Positions 17,362 through 25,703 of a stretch of DNA of 64,000 nucleotides are shown one piece after another. The DNA comes from Gynuella sunshinyii YC6258 (GTDB lineage: Bacteria > Pseudomonadota > Gammaproteobacteria > Pseudomonadales > Natronospirillaceae): NCBI RefSeq assembly GCF_000940805.1, contig NZ_CP007142.1, forward strand, positions 4,130,593 through 4,194,592. The letters are read 5' to 3'. The notes under the pieces were generated by a model. That model worked only from the letters and a program-made list of their open reading frames with translations. It was not told the origin of the DNA and made no database searches. Position numbers and translations under genes: made by a program. Numbering within the stretch: position 1 is the stretch's first letter; every line of letters starts with the position of its first letter.

Positions 17362-17748
17362 GGGATACTTCTACTTTGAGGCAATGACAAAAAACATGCA
17401 AACCAGTGCTTTTGATTTGACTTTAAAAGAAATCTGCTTTTGCATAAGGACTTTCATCATATTATTGAAATGTGACACCTTTGTTACTTGTTAGCACCTC
17501 AATAAAAACATCTCACATTTCTATGAACACCTTTTTTTAATTTAAAAAAACATAGATTCCCATACCACATTTAAAAGTTAGTTTAATTTCCACATTAAAC
17601 ACCAATCTATAATGAAATTTTTTTCAGAACATTCAACAATTAAAAAGAGTATTCCTAACATCGCGTCATCTTCTTTGAAACAGTCCTGAAAAACCCATAC
17701 AACAGAAAATGAAGGATTTTTTTAGGAAGAAATGTTGGTCCGGCTCCA

Positions 17749-17784
17749 CTATTAATCCGACACAAAGACTTGCCTGGTTAATAG
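17749..17784 (+). repeat. 36-bp inverted repeat, left arm
   Basis: Reads CTATTAATCCGACAC...GGTTAATAG. It is the reverse complement of 18061-18096 at 35 of 36 positions, with 276 bp between the arms. The arm's own ends, CTATTAA and TTAATAG, are also complementary. An outer stem GGCTCC/GGAGCC (17742-17747 and 17791-17796) encloses it. Confidence 0.85.
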
Positions 17785-18060
17785 AAACACGGAGCCTTAA
17801 AAACGAGTGGGTTTCAACTAATGTTTATTCCGAAATGGCTAAGTATTAACCGATTAACTCAGCATTTTGAGGCGAATACACCTTGTTTTCAAGCTTATTC
17901 AATACGGAGCCCGTGGAGAAATACTATCGTTGGGTCTGAAACGAGCTGAAACATAATTTTGTTATCAGCGATGCGCCACTAATTATGGACAAAAATCTGA
18001 TCAAACCGGACATTTAAGGTTTATATAAAGCGCCCACTTTGCACAGATTTTTGCCCTATC

Positions 18061-18096
18061 CTATTAACCTGGCAAGTCTTTGTGTCGGATTAATAG
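18061..18096 (-). repeat. 36-bp inverted repeat, right arm
   Basis: Reads CTATTAACCTGGCAAG...GGATTAATAG, the near-perfect reverse complement of the left arm (one mismatch at its tenth base). TA lies just inside the outer end of each arm, which would fit the TA target duplication of IS630/mariner-type miniature elements. No transposase is present. Confidence 0.85.
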
Positions 18097-18133
18097 CGTG
18101 ATGCAGGAATGCACCGAGATGTCGAACCAACAC

Positions 18134-18253
18134 CATTGGCCATAGCCAATGCGAGCCCCCGCAAATTAAGCCGTCCGACGATTCAGTGTTTCGCGTAACA
18201 CCCCAGATTTCTTGGGGCGACAATTAAAGAGATCAGCACGATCTATTTAATTG
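18134..18253. repeat. Cluster of three hairpins
   Basis: CATTGGC/GCCAATG (18134-18140 and 18145-18151); CCCCA/TGGGG (18201-18205 and 18213-18217); and a 14-bp stem with one mismatch around a 5-nt loop (18221-18234 and 18240-18253). They follow the right 36-bp arm. No T-run follows any of them on either strand. Confidence 0.55.
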
Positions 18254-18309
18254 CTGGGTTAATAGTTTCGTTCAAAAGCTCTGAAGATTAACCACTTCAA
18301 TCCCCAGGC

Positions 18310-19683
18310 TTATTCCTCATGTATTCGACTGGGGGCACGCATGGTTACGAATTCCTCGGCACTGGTAGGATGAATTCCAATTGTCTGATCGAAATCTTTT
18401 TTTGTAGCACCTGCCTTTATAGCAATTGCGATTCCCTGGATAATTTCTCCAGCATCAGGACCAACCATATGCGCACCAAGTATTTTATCCGTTTGACCAC
18501 AAACCAGTAGCTTCATAAAACAGCGTTCTTGTTTGTCGGACAAAGTATATTTCATAGGACGGAAATTTGAGGTATAAACCAAAACACGCTTATGCATAAG
18601 TTTGGCTTGTTCTTCAGTCAATCCGACCGTGCCAATATTTGGCTGACTAAATACAGCCGTGGGGATATTACTGTAATCAACGGCGGTGGCTGTTTTGTCA
18701 TCAAATAAATGGCGCGCAACAAACATTCCTTCCGCGAGAGCAACCGGTGTCAATGCAACCCGGTCAATCACATCACCTAATGCATAGATATTATCGACAC
18801 TGGTCCTGAAGTGTTCATCAACCTTAATCGCTCCAGACGAATCCAACTCAACCCCCACACCTTCAAGGCCAAGATCAGTGGTCTTAGGTTTTCTTCCCGT
18901 CGCCATCAACACCTGATCACACTCCCACACACGTTCTTCCGCTTCCGAACTAAACGTCACTTTTAATCGCTTATTATCGGTTTTTTCAACCTTTGTCAGA
19001 TTAGACTGGCAACGAATATCTACACCGTTACCGGCAATCTGATCTGCCGCAAACTCTCTGACTTCATCATCAAACCCTCTAAGAATTTGCGGTCCACGAT
19101 AATGGAGTTGAACATTAGCGCCTAACGCCGCAAAAATACCCGCAAACTCCACGGCGATATAACCGCCACCAATAATGACAATATCTTTTGGAAATTCATC
19201 CAGATAAAACACTTCGTTAGAACTGATTAAATGCTCCCGACCAGGAATATCAGGAAGAAATGGCCATCCGCCAACAGCGATCAGAATATTTCTGGCAGAA
19301 TAAACATCATCACCCACTTGAATATGGTGCCGATCTTTCAACACACCGCGACCGTGAATAATATTGACACCAGCATTGGTTAGCATCGCATTATAGATTT
19401 CATTCAATCGACTGATTTCCCGGGTTTTATTGTCTCTTAACATTGGCCAGTCAAAGTCGGGCTCTGAAACGTTAAGGCCGTAGCTTTTCATGAGCTTAAA
19501 AGAGGACCGTAACTCCGAGCCGTAGACAAACAATTTTTTCGGTACACATCCTACATTGACGCAAGTCCCACCAAGATAAAGCTCTTCAATAATTCCTACT
19601 TTTGCTCCAAAACCAGCTGCAAACCGAGCAGCTCTTACGCCACCTGATCCAGCACCTAAAACCAGCAAATCGTAATCAAACAT
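18310..19683 (-). CDS. gorA: Glutathione-disulfide reductase
   Basis: NADPH- and FAD-dependent cytosolic oxidoreductase that keeps glutathione reduced. About 457 residues (E. coli 450). Visible are the N-terminal FAD site VLGAGSGGVRAARFA, the redox-active disulfide in GGTCVNVGCVPKK, the NADPH-binding fold VIIGGGYIAVEFAG, the second FAD segment ALGDVIDRVALTPVALAEG, and the C-terminal catalytic His in IGIHPTSAEEF. The frame begins at GTG 19689; ATG 19683 is preferred. It is not obviously in an operon. Confidence 0.95.
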   Translation of the reverse strand: MFDYDLLVLGAGSGGVRAARFAAGFGAKVGIIEELYLGGTCVNVGCVPKKLFVYGSELRSSFKLMKSYGLNVSEPDFDWPMLRDNKTREISRLNEIYNAMLTNAGVNIIHGRGVLKDRHHIQVGDDVYSARNILIAVGGWPFLPDIPGREHLISSNEVFYLDEFPKDIVIIGGGYIAVEFAGIFAALGANVQLHYRGPQILRGFDDEVREFAADQIAGNGVDIRCQSNLTKVEKTDNKRLKVTFSSEAEERVWECDQVLMATGRKPKTTDLGLEGVGVELDSSGAIKVDEHFRTSVDNIYALGDVIDRVALTPVALAEGMFVARHLFDDKTATAVDYSNIPTAVFSQPNIGTVGLTEEQAKLMHKRVLVYTSNFRPMKYTLSDKQERCFMKLLVCGQTDKILGAHMVGPDAGEIIQGIAIAIKAGATKKDFDQTIGIHPTSAEEFVTMRAPSRIHEE

Positions 19684-19890
19684 CGCCACTTACTCTCTAT
19701 ATTCTGAACCACATTATTGTATAAGGGATGCACTCAAAGAACGAGGCCACACCAAGGGCGATTTTTAAATACCAACAATCCACTCAAATCAGTTATCCAT
19801 GGCTCATAAACTTTTACTTATCGTAGGTCTTTGTGTTGTCCATCGACACTATTCCGAGAAAACCGTTGGTGTAGCCCCGATCATTACCCA

Positions 19891-19919
19891 CAAATAAAAA
19901 AGCCGGAATAATCCGGCTT
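19891..19919 (-). terminator. Rho-independent terminator after the GNAT gene
   Basis: Minus strand: stem AAGCCGG/CCGGCTT (19919-19913 and 19906-19900) with a 6-nt loop, followed directly by TTTTTTATTT (19900-19891). It lies about 25 bp downstream of the acetyltransferase stop codon. Confidence 0.85.
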
Positions 19920-19944
19920 ATATCTCAGTATCATGGATAGGCAT

Positions 19945-20607
19945 TTACATGACAGAATTTTTGTGCTTTTCACAAGGTTTATGAAAAACAGCCTCTTCGA
20001 TTTCTCCCACTTTGACCGTCTTGAAAACCTTATAACCCATGGATTTATAAAAATCGGAATATCGTCGATTACCAGTGTCCAAAAATATACCTATAGAGTT
20101 TTCATCTTTAGCACAATATTCATGGATACTGTCCATCAACATGCGCCCAAGCCCCAACCTCTGATAATCGGGATGTACCCCAATCAAATTAACCATGCGA
20201 TGATGTTTTGAGGGAATCGCCTGTTGAACCTCAGTGAGATACTGAATAAATCCCTTCGTGCATTCATAACCAGTCGTCAAAAACATCTTCAGGCGCCACA
20301 TAAACTGGTCAGAAAGATCCATTTTCAATTCAATATCAGATACAAAAGCAATCCCTGCCAAATGATCGTGGACCTCATCCACAACCCCAAAAACGGTTTC
20401 ATTGCGATCAAAATGTAATTTGATTAACTCACGAATAGTGGCTCTGATACGCTGTTTATAGCCCGGACTTTGATGCTGTAACAGCAACTGAAAAGTGGGT
20501 TCATGACGATAACAATGATAGAGCAAGGACCGGGCCTGTCTGGATATGGAACGGTCCAAAGTTACGACTTTGTAACTGCTGAGATCACTCGACACAGCTG
20601 ACGACAT
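19945..20607 (-). CDS. GNAT-family N-acetyltransferase, substrate unknown
   Basis: About 220 residues. The acetyl-CoA-binding motif A is clear: VNLIGVHPDYQRLGLGRMLM, with the Q-x-x-G-x-G/A turn near residue 150. It is followed by a YSDFYKSMGYKVF motif B typical of the family C-terminus. Nothing in the sequence or neighbours identifies the acceptor. ATG 20607 has GGGGGAGA about 8 nt before it, better than TTG 20613. A strong terminator follows. It lies downstream of gspM on the same strand after a 180-bp gap, so it is probably a separate unit. Confidence 0.85.
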   Translation of the reverse strand: MSSAVSSDLSSYKVVTLDRSISRQARSLLYHCYRHEPTFQLLLQHQSPGYKQRIRATIRELIKLHFDRNETVFGVVDEVHDHLAGIAFVSDIELKMDLSDQFMWRLKMFLTTGYECTKGFIQYLTEVQQAIPSKHHRMVNLIGVHPDYQRLGLGRMLMDSIHEYCAKDENSIGIFLDTGNRRYSDFYKSMGYKVFKTVKVGEIEEAVFHKPCEKHKNSVM

Positions 20608-20748
20608 ATGCAAATCTCCCCCAAATATTCGACTTTGTTATTATTATTGAATACGAAAATTGCGTGAAAATCGCTTTCTGAAGAAAGTCATCACACCTGA
20701 CAGCACTAAGTCTGATCTGGAAAGCTATTAACCTTACAGACTGTATCA

Positions 20749-20771
20749 ATTACCTTAGCATTGAAGGTAAT
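20749..20771 (-). terminator. Weak stem-loop downstream of gspM
   Basis: ATTACCTT/AAGGTAAT (20749-20756 and 20764-20771) with a 7-nt loop, 18 bp after the gspM stop. No T-run follows on the minus strand, so its role as the end of the secretion operon is uncertain. Confidence 0.35.
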
Positions 20772-20789
20772 AACTTACCAGCAAGGCTT

Positions 20790-21281
20790 TTATTGTCTGA
20801 CCAGAACTCCTCTGACATTAACGATGCCGGATTTCTTGCCACTCTCCACGCTCAGTTGGTCAGCGACAATGCCTTGTTTATTCAGTTCCAGCATCATCTT
20901 GGCAAATACATCAAACTCAACATCATCGAACCAGATCCGCAAACCATTGCGACCATCATTTTCAAAGCGCTGTAACTTTAACTTCTGATCGCGGGCGACT
21001 TTATTAACCAAGGACGACAGGGCTCCACCATCATCACTCGAATTGCTTGCAGCGACACCACTCATTTGTGCAATCGTTTTTGCTTGCGGTCCAACTTTCA
21101 ACAACCAATCGTATAGTTCTGTGCGGGATTCAAGCATGGAAACCTTATCGGATTTATATCCAAGCACAGGAGTGATTATCGCAAACCAAACCAGCAGTAC
21201 TGAAAAAAGGACTGCCGTTGCTATTACAACCTGACGTTCACGCTCAGCCAGTTGCTGCCATTTGAGTTTTAAATTGTTCAT
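20790..21281 (-). CDS. gspM: Type II secretion inner-membrane protein GspM
   Basis: 163 residues, usual for GspM. A short cytoplasmic N-terminus with KWQQLAERERQVV is followed by one membrane helix (about 20-40, VIATAVLFSVLLVWFAI), a periplasmic coiled segment and a ferredoxin-like C-terminal domain. GspM pairs with GspL at the base of the secretion system. ATG 21281 overlaps the gspL stop (TGATG) and is preferred to TTG 21284. Last gene of the operon; no gspN follows. Confidence 0.9.
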   Translation of the reverse strand: MNNLKLKWQQLAERERQVVIATAVLFSVLLVWFAIITPVLGYKSDKVSMLESRTELYDWLLKVGPQAKTIAQMSGVAASNSSDDGGALSSLVNKVARDQKLKLQRFENDGRNGLRIWFDDVEFDVFAKMMLELNKQGIVADQLSVESGKKSGIVNVRGVLVRQ

Positions 21282-22513
21282 CAACTTGATACTTTCCCGG
21301 TAATTCTGAAGTTTCCACGCGTCATATTTTTATCCTGGCTGGCAGATAGCTCAACGTTATAACCTTTCCCTTCCAGCTTGGATTTTATCTGTTCCAGTTT
21401 TTGAAAATCCTGATCCAGAATAACCATCAACAGCTCTTGCTTGTCTTGAGTATATCTCAAGGAAATCAGCGTTTCCTGGCCTTTAATAGACGCGAAATCC
21501 TCCAGCAGTGATAGAAATGAAGCCGCACTTGTGGTGGTTGTGGGTTGACTGATGAGGTTCTGAACTTCCCGTTTAATCAGATTCTCCCGACACCGTTTCT
21601 GTGGCCCAAAAATATCTTTGCACAGTTTCTCGTTGGCCTGCAGATATGCTTCTGAGAGTCTCGCCGCCTGCCACCCTTGAACAACCTGGAAGCTGAGACC
21701 TGCGACCAGCAATACGGTTGCCGCAATAGCCGCGGGTTTTAACGCATTAAGCCATTGGGATTGCTCTTTCTTACCGCCAAACTCACCGATCAACAAAGAG
21801 TGGGCTGGATGGCTGCTTAGCAGCTTATCAACCAGAAACCCTAAATATGTGCCGGTATAGTATTCAGTGGTTAGCTCCTGATCCGCTGACAACATCACCT
21901 GAGCCTTAATAATATTTTCCTGCTCGCTGTTTTCAGGCAAAGTTAACTTGAGGGGTTTATCTTCATGCTGTTCCATGGCCTTAGGAAGCAACGCCCCCAG
22001 CCAACTGACATCCGCACTCAGGCAGTGACTGGGGGAAGATACAACCATGGAGCGGTCAGTCTGAATGACGTGAATAGCCCCTGCTTCAACCAGAATCTCA
22101 GCATCAATAAAACACTGTACAACTTCGAGCCCTGCCTCCTTAAGGATCTGAAGCTGAGTAGCAAACCACTCTTTATCAATGGCAATGACCGATAGACTCC
22201 CTTGTTTGGGCTTTCCTCTGGGTACCAGATGATAAAGCGACGGATCCTGGGAGAGCTTTTCCTCTACTGCAAAGTCAATTGCCTTCGCGGCATACTTCGC
22301 TTGACCCGGTGGCAGAACCATTTCCAGGAACACCGATTTTTCAATTGGAATAATCAGAGCAACCTTCGGCTCAGTGCTCCCCTCATTTTCCAGATAGGAT
22401 TTCAGGTCTTCCCAAGAACCTGATTGATCGGGCTGACGATGGCCCTGGTTAATCAATAACCAGTTTATGGTGTCTTGCTGCTCAGTCAGCTGTATCGTGA
22501 GTAAGTCTTGCAT
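21281..22513 (-). CDS. gspL: Type II secretion inner-membrane platform protein GspL
   Basis: 410 residues. The N-terminal 250 residues form the actin-like cytoplasmic domain that recruits the GspE ATPase. A single membrane helix lies at about 255-276 (PAAIAATVLLVAGLSFQVV), and the C-terminal periplasmic part pairs with GspM. Its ATG overlaps the last base of the gspK stop, and its own stop overlaps gspM, so the genes are translationally coupled. Confidence 0.92.
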   Translation of the reverse strand: MQDLLTIQLTEQQDTINWLLINQGHRQPDQSGSWEDLKSYLENEGSTEPKVALIIPIEKSVFLEMVLPPGQAKYAAKAIDFAVEEKLSQDPSLYHLVPRGKPKQGSLSVIAIDKEWFATQLQILKEAGLEVVQCFIDAEILVEAGAIHVIQTDRSMVVSSPSHCLSADVSWLGALLPKAMEQHEDKPLKLTLPENSEQENIIKAQVMLSADQELTTEYYTGTYLGFLVDKLLSSHPAHSLLIGEFGGKKEQSQWLNALKPAAIAATVLLVAGLSFQVVQGWQAARLSEAYLQANEKLCKDIFGPQKRCRENLIKREVQNLISQPTTTTSAASFLSLLEDFASIKGQETLISLRYTQDKQELLMVILDQDFQKLEQIKSKLEGKGYNVELSASQDKNMTRGNFRITGKVSS

Positions 22514-23601
22514 CAGTTTATATTTACTTGTGTTTGAGTATTAGTTTCAGAGACTGCGGTATTGTCCAAAGGAGTCACGCTCAGATTCCTTGATAGCAGT
22601 TCGACTGCATTATTCTGGTCACGATAGAGCACGCTCTGTATATAAAACGGAATATTCAAACGCCCCAATCTATCTTCAAGGTCAACTTCAGCATGTACCA
22701 AAAAATAATCCGAGTTAATGGTCAACATGTCTTCATCCAACCCTTTCAATTCATCTTCAGTAAATCCGACTGTGTTGATCATTTCATCAATGGACATAAA
22801 TGGAGCATCTTTCCGAGAGTCAACAATCTTCTGAATATTATCATTTGTCCAGGAACTGGATACAGTTTGCAGCACTTCAGCGCTCGCAGTATTGACATTC
22901 AACCGCATATCAACCGGTAACGCACACACATAATCTTTTAACTTGTCATAAAAGTCATCTGTCATGCCATCCACAAGCCGCAACTCCGAAATATCTGACA
23001 TGGGCATTACCGGCGGGAAATAAGGAGGCTCCTTTGTGGTGTACAGATATTCCGCACCACTATCCTGATGAAACCAATTGCGCACCGAGTCTGCCAGGGC
23101 AGTATTTATTCCCAATGCATCGAGCAACCTTGAAAATGAACTTTTCATCAAATCCGCATCAGGGTTTTGATCACTCAGCCAGTTTATATTGAAACGACGG
23201 TTTAAATCGGTGACCTGGACCATAGCCATGCCCTGCTCCAGTTCGGTTTCACGTCCTTGCCCCAACAAAACAGGTCCAATTAGACCTGTATCTGTATCTG
23301 TATCTGTACTACTACCATTCCAGAGCTGATTGGCCAAGTCGTCAAACTTGGTATTATCATATTTGGATCCAGGCATGGTCACAGTACCATCAAAATATAA
23401 GAGCTGAGCCCCCATCTTCTCAGCCCCCAACAGATACTCTCTGGCCTGCCCACGCATCAACACAGATACAGAACGATCCAGACTCTGTCTTTGCGCCAGC
23501 TGTATGTTGGTTGCAACCAGACTCAATAAAGTCAGGATCAATAACACCTGCACCAGCGCAACACCGCGATGATGGACGTATAACCTATTTCGCGTCGGCA
23601 T
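22513..23601 (-). CDS. gspK: Type II secretion minor pseudopilin GspK
   Basis: About 362 residues. After the prepilin-type cleavage site (HHRG|VALVQVLLILTL) position 5 is Gln rather than Glu, the exception typical of GspK, the tip pseudopilin. Large alpha-helical insertion (DLNRRFNINWL, LRLVDGMTDDFY, LNVNTASAEVL) and LNVNTA-type helix-hairpin region are as in the family. The frame opens at 23643, but ATG 23601 has AAGGA about 6 nt upstream; it overlaps the end of gspJ by 17 nt. Confidence 0.93.
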   Translation of the reverse strand: MPTRNRLYVHHRGVALVQVLLILTLLSLVATNIQLAQRQSLDRSVSVLMRGQAREYLLGAEKMGAQLLYFDGTVTMPGSKYDNTKFDDLANQLWNGSSTDTDTDTGLIGPVLLGQGRETELEQGMAMVQVTDLNRRFNINWLSDQNPDADLMKSSFSRLLDALGINTALADSVRNWFHQDSGAEYLYTTKEPPYFPPVMPMSDISELRLVDGMTDDFYDKLKDYVCALPVDMRLNVNTASAEVLQTVSSSWTNDNIQKIVDSRKDAPFMSIDEMINTVGFTEDELKGLDEDMLTINSDYFLVHAEVDLEDRLGRLNIPFYIQSVLYRDQNNAVELLSRNLSVTPLDNTAVSETNTQTQVNIN

Positions 23602-24304
23602 TGTCTGTTCCTTTTGGCCACCCTTGAGGTACCAGCCATTCACGGGTTATCTCACCATATTTCTGATGCTCAAGCGTCATCTTGATCAGAACTGGACGCT
23701 CATCACCAGTTGCACCAGCCGGTGGCCATTCTTTGGTCGTCACCAGATTACTGTCTGAATCTTTATAAACAAACTCAAAATCAAGTGATTTGACATAACC
23801 AAGAATTGCCACTTCTTTTGGATCATCATAACTGGAGTGCTCCAGATGAAAATAGTAGGCACGAATCAGACAGTATCCTTCCAGATTCTTTTGATCCAGA
23901 CGTTGATTAGGAATAATCGCCCGACTGCAACGTTCGTCACTCATAGCCGCGAGTTCATAACTGACTCTCTGCAATTGGCTTCGTGGATTGTCCTTAAGCT
24001 GTAAGAGAGATTGCGACCAACCTTTGCGGGTGAACGTCAAAAAAGTTTCAAAGTTAGCGATAATGGAATTTTGAGTTTGACCGTAGTCATCTTTTACCGG
24101 ACGCTCAGGGTCCAGTTCAAGAATATCCGTTTCTATGCGACTTTCAGCTCTTTGCAACTGATCCAGATGAAAATTTGCCTCTTCCAGGCGCCTGCGTCCA
24201 TCAGTCACGCTGCTCACCAGTGATAATGTGTAAAGTGCCAACACCGCAGAAACCGTAATCGCAATAAGTAATTCAACCAGGGTAAGGCCTGTCTGCTGCT
24301 TCAT
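23585..24304 (-). CDS. gspJ: Type II secretion minor pseudopilin GspJ
   Basis: 239 residues with the prepilin signature QQTG|LTLVELLIAITV including Glu5. The C-terminal beta-rich domain has the GspJ features LQRVSYELA and WPPAGATGDERPVLIKMTLE. Together with GspI and GspK it forms the tip complex that starts pseudopilus assembly. The ATG overlaps the gspI stop (ATGA). Confidence 0.92.
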   Translation of the reverse strand: MKQQTGLTLVELLIAITVSAVLALYTLSLVSSVTDGRRRLEEANFHLDQLQRAESRIETDILELDPERPVKDDYGQTQNSIIANFETFLTFTRKGWSQSLLQLKDNPRSQLQRVSYELAAMSDERCSRAIIPNQRLDQKNLEGYCLIRAYYFHLEHSSYDDPKEVAILGYVKSLDFEFVYKDSDSNLVTTKEWPPAGATGDERPVLIKMTLEHQKYGEITREWLVPQGWPKGTDNADAK

Positions 24305-24687
24305 ACTTTACCCACGTACGTCACCAGCAGATCTATTCGCTGATCAGGGGACTGCTTTAAATAAACCTCAACTTCAACCTGCCGAATGTAGTCAACCTTG
24401 TCTTCCATCGTCGGTACCGGTAACGCTTTCACTTTGAGTGTCCACTCCCGCCCGACATACTTGACCGTCTTTTTAGTTTCATCCAATGCGGGAAAGGTAT
24501 TAGCCAAACGTATCTCGGCAATTTCATTTTTAGCCACCCAACGCGCAAACATACGTTCTTCAAGGCGTCGGGCACTTTCGGCGGCCGAACTACTCGCCAA
24601 TGACAAGCTGATTGCTCCCAGAGCAAAAATAGCCAGTGCCACCATCACCTCAATCAAGGTAAAACCGTTACTACGGGTTCTGCGCAT
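24301..24687 (-). CDS. gspI: Type II secretion minor pseudopilin GspI
   Basis: About 128 residues. Prepilin cleavage site RSNG|FTLIEVMVALAIFALG with Glu5, followed by the usual LEERMFARWVAKNEIAEIRL stretch. The frame is open to 24726, but ATG 24687 gives the short basic leader expected for prepilin peptidase substrates. It overlaps the end of gspH by 17 nt. Confidence 0.92.
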   Translation of the reverse strand: MRRTRSNGFTLIEVMVALAIFALGAISLSLASSSAAESARRLEERMFARWVAKNEIAEIRLANTFPALDETKKTVKYVGREWTLKVKALPVPTMEDKVDYIRQVEVEVYLKQSPDQRIDLLVTYVGKV

Positions 24688-25261
24688 AGGCCTCCAGCTC
24701 CAATGGGTTGTAACCATCAGAATCAAGCAACCACACCGGATTTTCCTGATACTTGATCACAATACTGAATGGGGGATCAGACTCGCCATCGCTGCGAATA
24801 ACCACCAGGGGGGTAATTGGATTGATATACTGATCCGGCTGATCATCCTCGTCAGAAAAATCAGGAAGGTCATCAAGTAGAGGCAACTCCTGATCATCAA
24901 CCCAAAATTCATAGGCAACATCTTCAGGAATATCATGTACTTCAAACAATTGACTCTCTACTGCGCTGGCATCTGGAGACCAGTTAACATACCGCTCACC
25001 AGAAGTTCTCTCCGTCAACATCTCTCCAGCCAACCATAAATACTGGTCTCCGCTCATTACCAGACCAATATCCTGACCAGTCAAAATCGCCAACTGCTGG
25101 GCGTTATCAAATTGCGTCTGCATACTCAACGCCAGCTTTTTATTCTGCTTAACCGGATCATAAACTGATACGGACGTGGCAATCGCTCCAACAACAACCC
25201 CGAGGATCACCAACATCACCATCAGTTCTATCAGGGTGAAGCCAGTCTCCGCCCGTTTCAT
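24671..25261 (-). CDS. gspH: Type II secretion minor pseudopilin GspH
   Basis: 196 residues beginning MKRAETG|FTLIELMVMLVILGVV, a canonical prepilin leader with Glu5. The rest is a beta-rich GspH domain, unusually acidic in the middle (LLDDLPDFSDEDDQ). It starts 2 nt after the gspG stop. Confidence 0.9.
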   Translation of the reverse strand: MKRAETGFTLIELMVMLVILGVVVGAIATSVSVYDPVKQNKKLALSMQTQFDNAQQLAILTGQDIGLVMSGDQYLWLAGEMLTERTSGERYVNWSPDASAVESQLFEVHDIPEDVAYEFWVDDQELPLLDDLPDFSDEDDQPDQYINPITPLVVIRSDGESDPPFSIVIKYQENPVWLLDSDGYNPLELEAYAQNP

Positions 25262-25263
25262 AA

Positions 25264-25683
25264 TTAATTTATACTGCTAATATCCGCATCGGCTTCTTCA
25301 CCGCCTTCGCGACCATCTTTACCATATGAAACGATCTCAATAGATCCACTGCCATTGTTTATGTATACGTATGGATTACCCCAGGGATCTTTTGGTGCTG
25401 TTTTGATATAAGGGCCACGCCAGTTCTTGGCTTCAGGACTGCCACTAGGCTTGTTCAACAAGGCATCCAAACCCTGATCAGTTGACGGATAAACAAAATT
25501 ATCCAGGCGATACATATCGAGTGCAGTTTCTATTGTCTTTAAATCCGTCCTAGCCAGTTTCTGGTTGGCCTCATCCTGACGACCAAAATACATCGGTGCA
25601 ACCAATCCTGTAATCGCTGCCATAATCAATACAGCAATCATCAATTCCAGTAACGAAAAGCCAGTCTGTTTATTGTTCATCAT
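25264..25683 (-). CDS. gspG: Type II secretion major pseudopilin GspG
   Basis: 139 residues. Leader MMNNKQTG|FSLLELMIAVLIMAAITG with Glu5; then the invariant core PSTDQGLDALLNKPSG, WRGPYIKTAPKDPWGNPY and the C-terminal calcium-binding loop SYGKDGREGGEEADADI. It polymerises into the pseudopilus that pushes folded substrates through the GspD channel. Either of the first two Met codons could start it. Confidence 0.96.
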   Translation of the reverse strand: MMNNKQTGFSLLELMIAVLIMAAITGLVAPMYFGRQDEANQKLARTDLKTIETALDMYRLDNFVYPSTDQGLDALLNKPSGSPEAKNWRGPYIKTAPKDPWGNPYVYINNGSGSIEIVSYGKDGREGGEEADADISSIN

Positions 25684-25703
25684 TTCCTTACTCTATTACT
25701 TAT

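Larger units (their letters stand above)
17362..18309. other. Gene-poor structured region with repeats
   Basis: About 950 bp without a supported gene. The left 380 bp are AT-rich upstream sequence of the second PAP2-type gene. From 17742 to 18265 there is dense secondary structure: a 36-bp inverted repeat pair (17749-17784 and 18061-18096), hairpins at 18134-18151, 18201-18217 and 18221-18253, and a partial repeat GGTTAATAG at 18257-18265. A 40-odd-codon frame begins at ATG 17821 between the repeats, with no recognisable product. Confidence 0.6.

Noticed and set aside
17821-17960. Short frame between the 36-bp repeats as a transposase remnant
   Set aside because: The translation shows no DDE or other transposase motif, so the link is unsupported.
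17749-18265. Integron-like attC sites
   Set aside because: The ends read GTTAATAG rather than GTTRRRY, and there is no integrase or cassette series.
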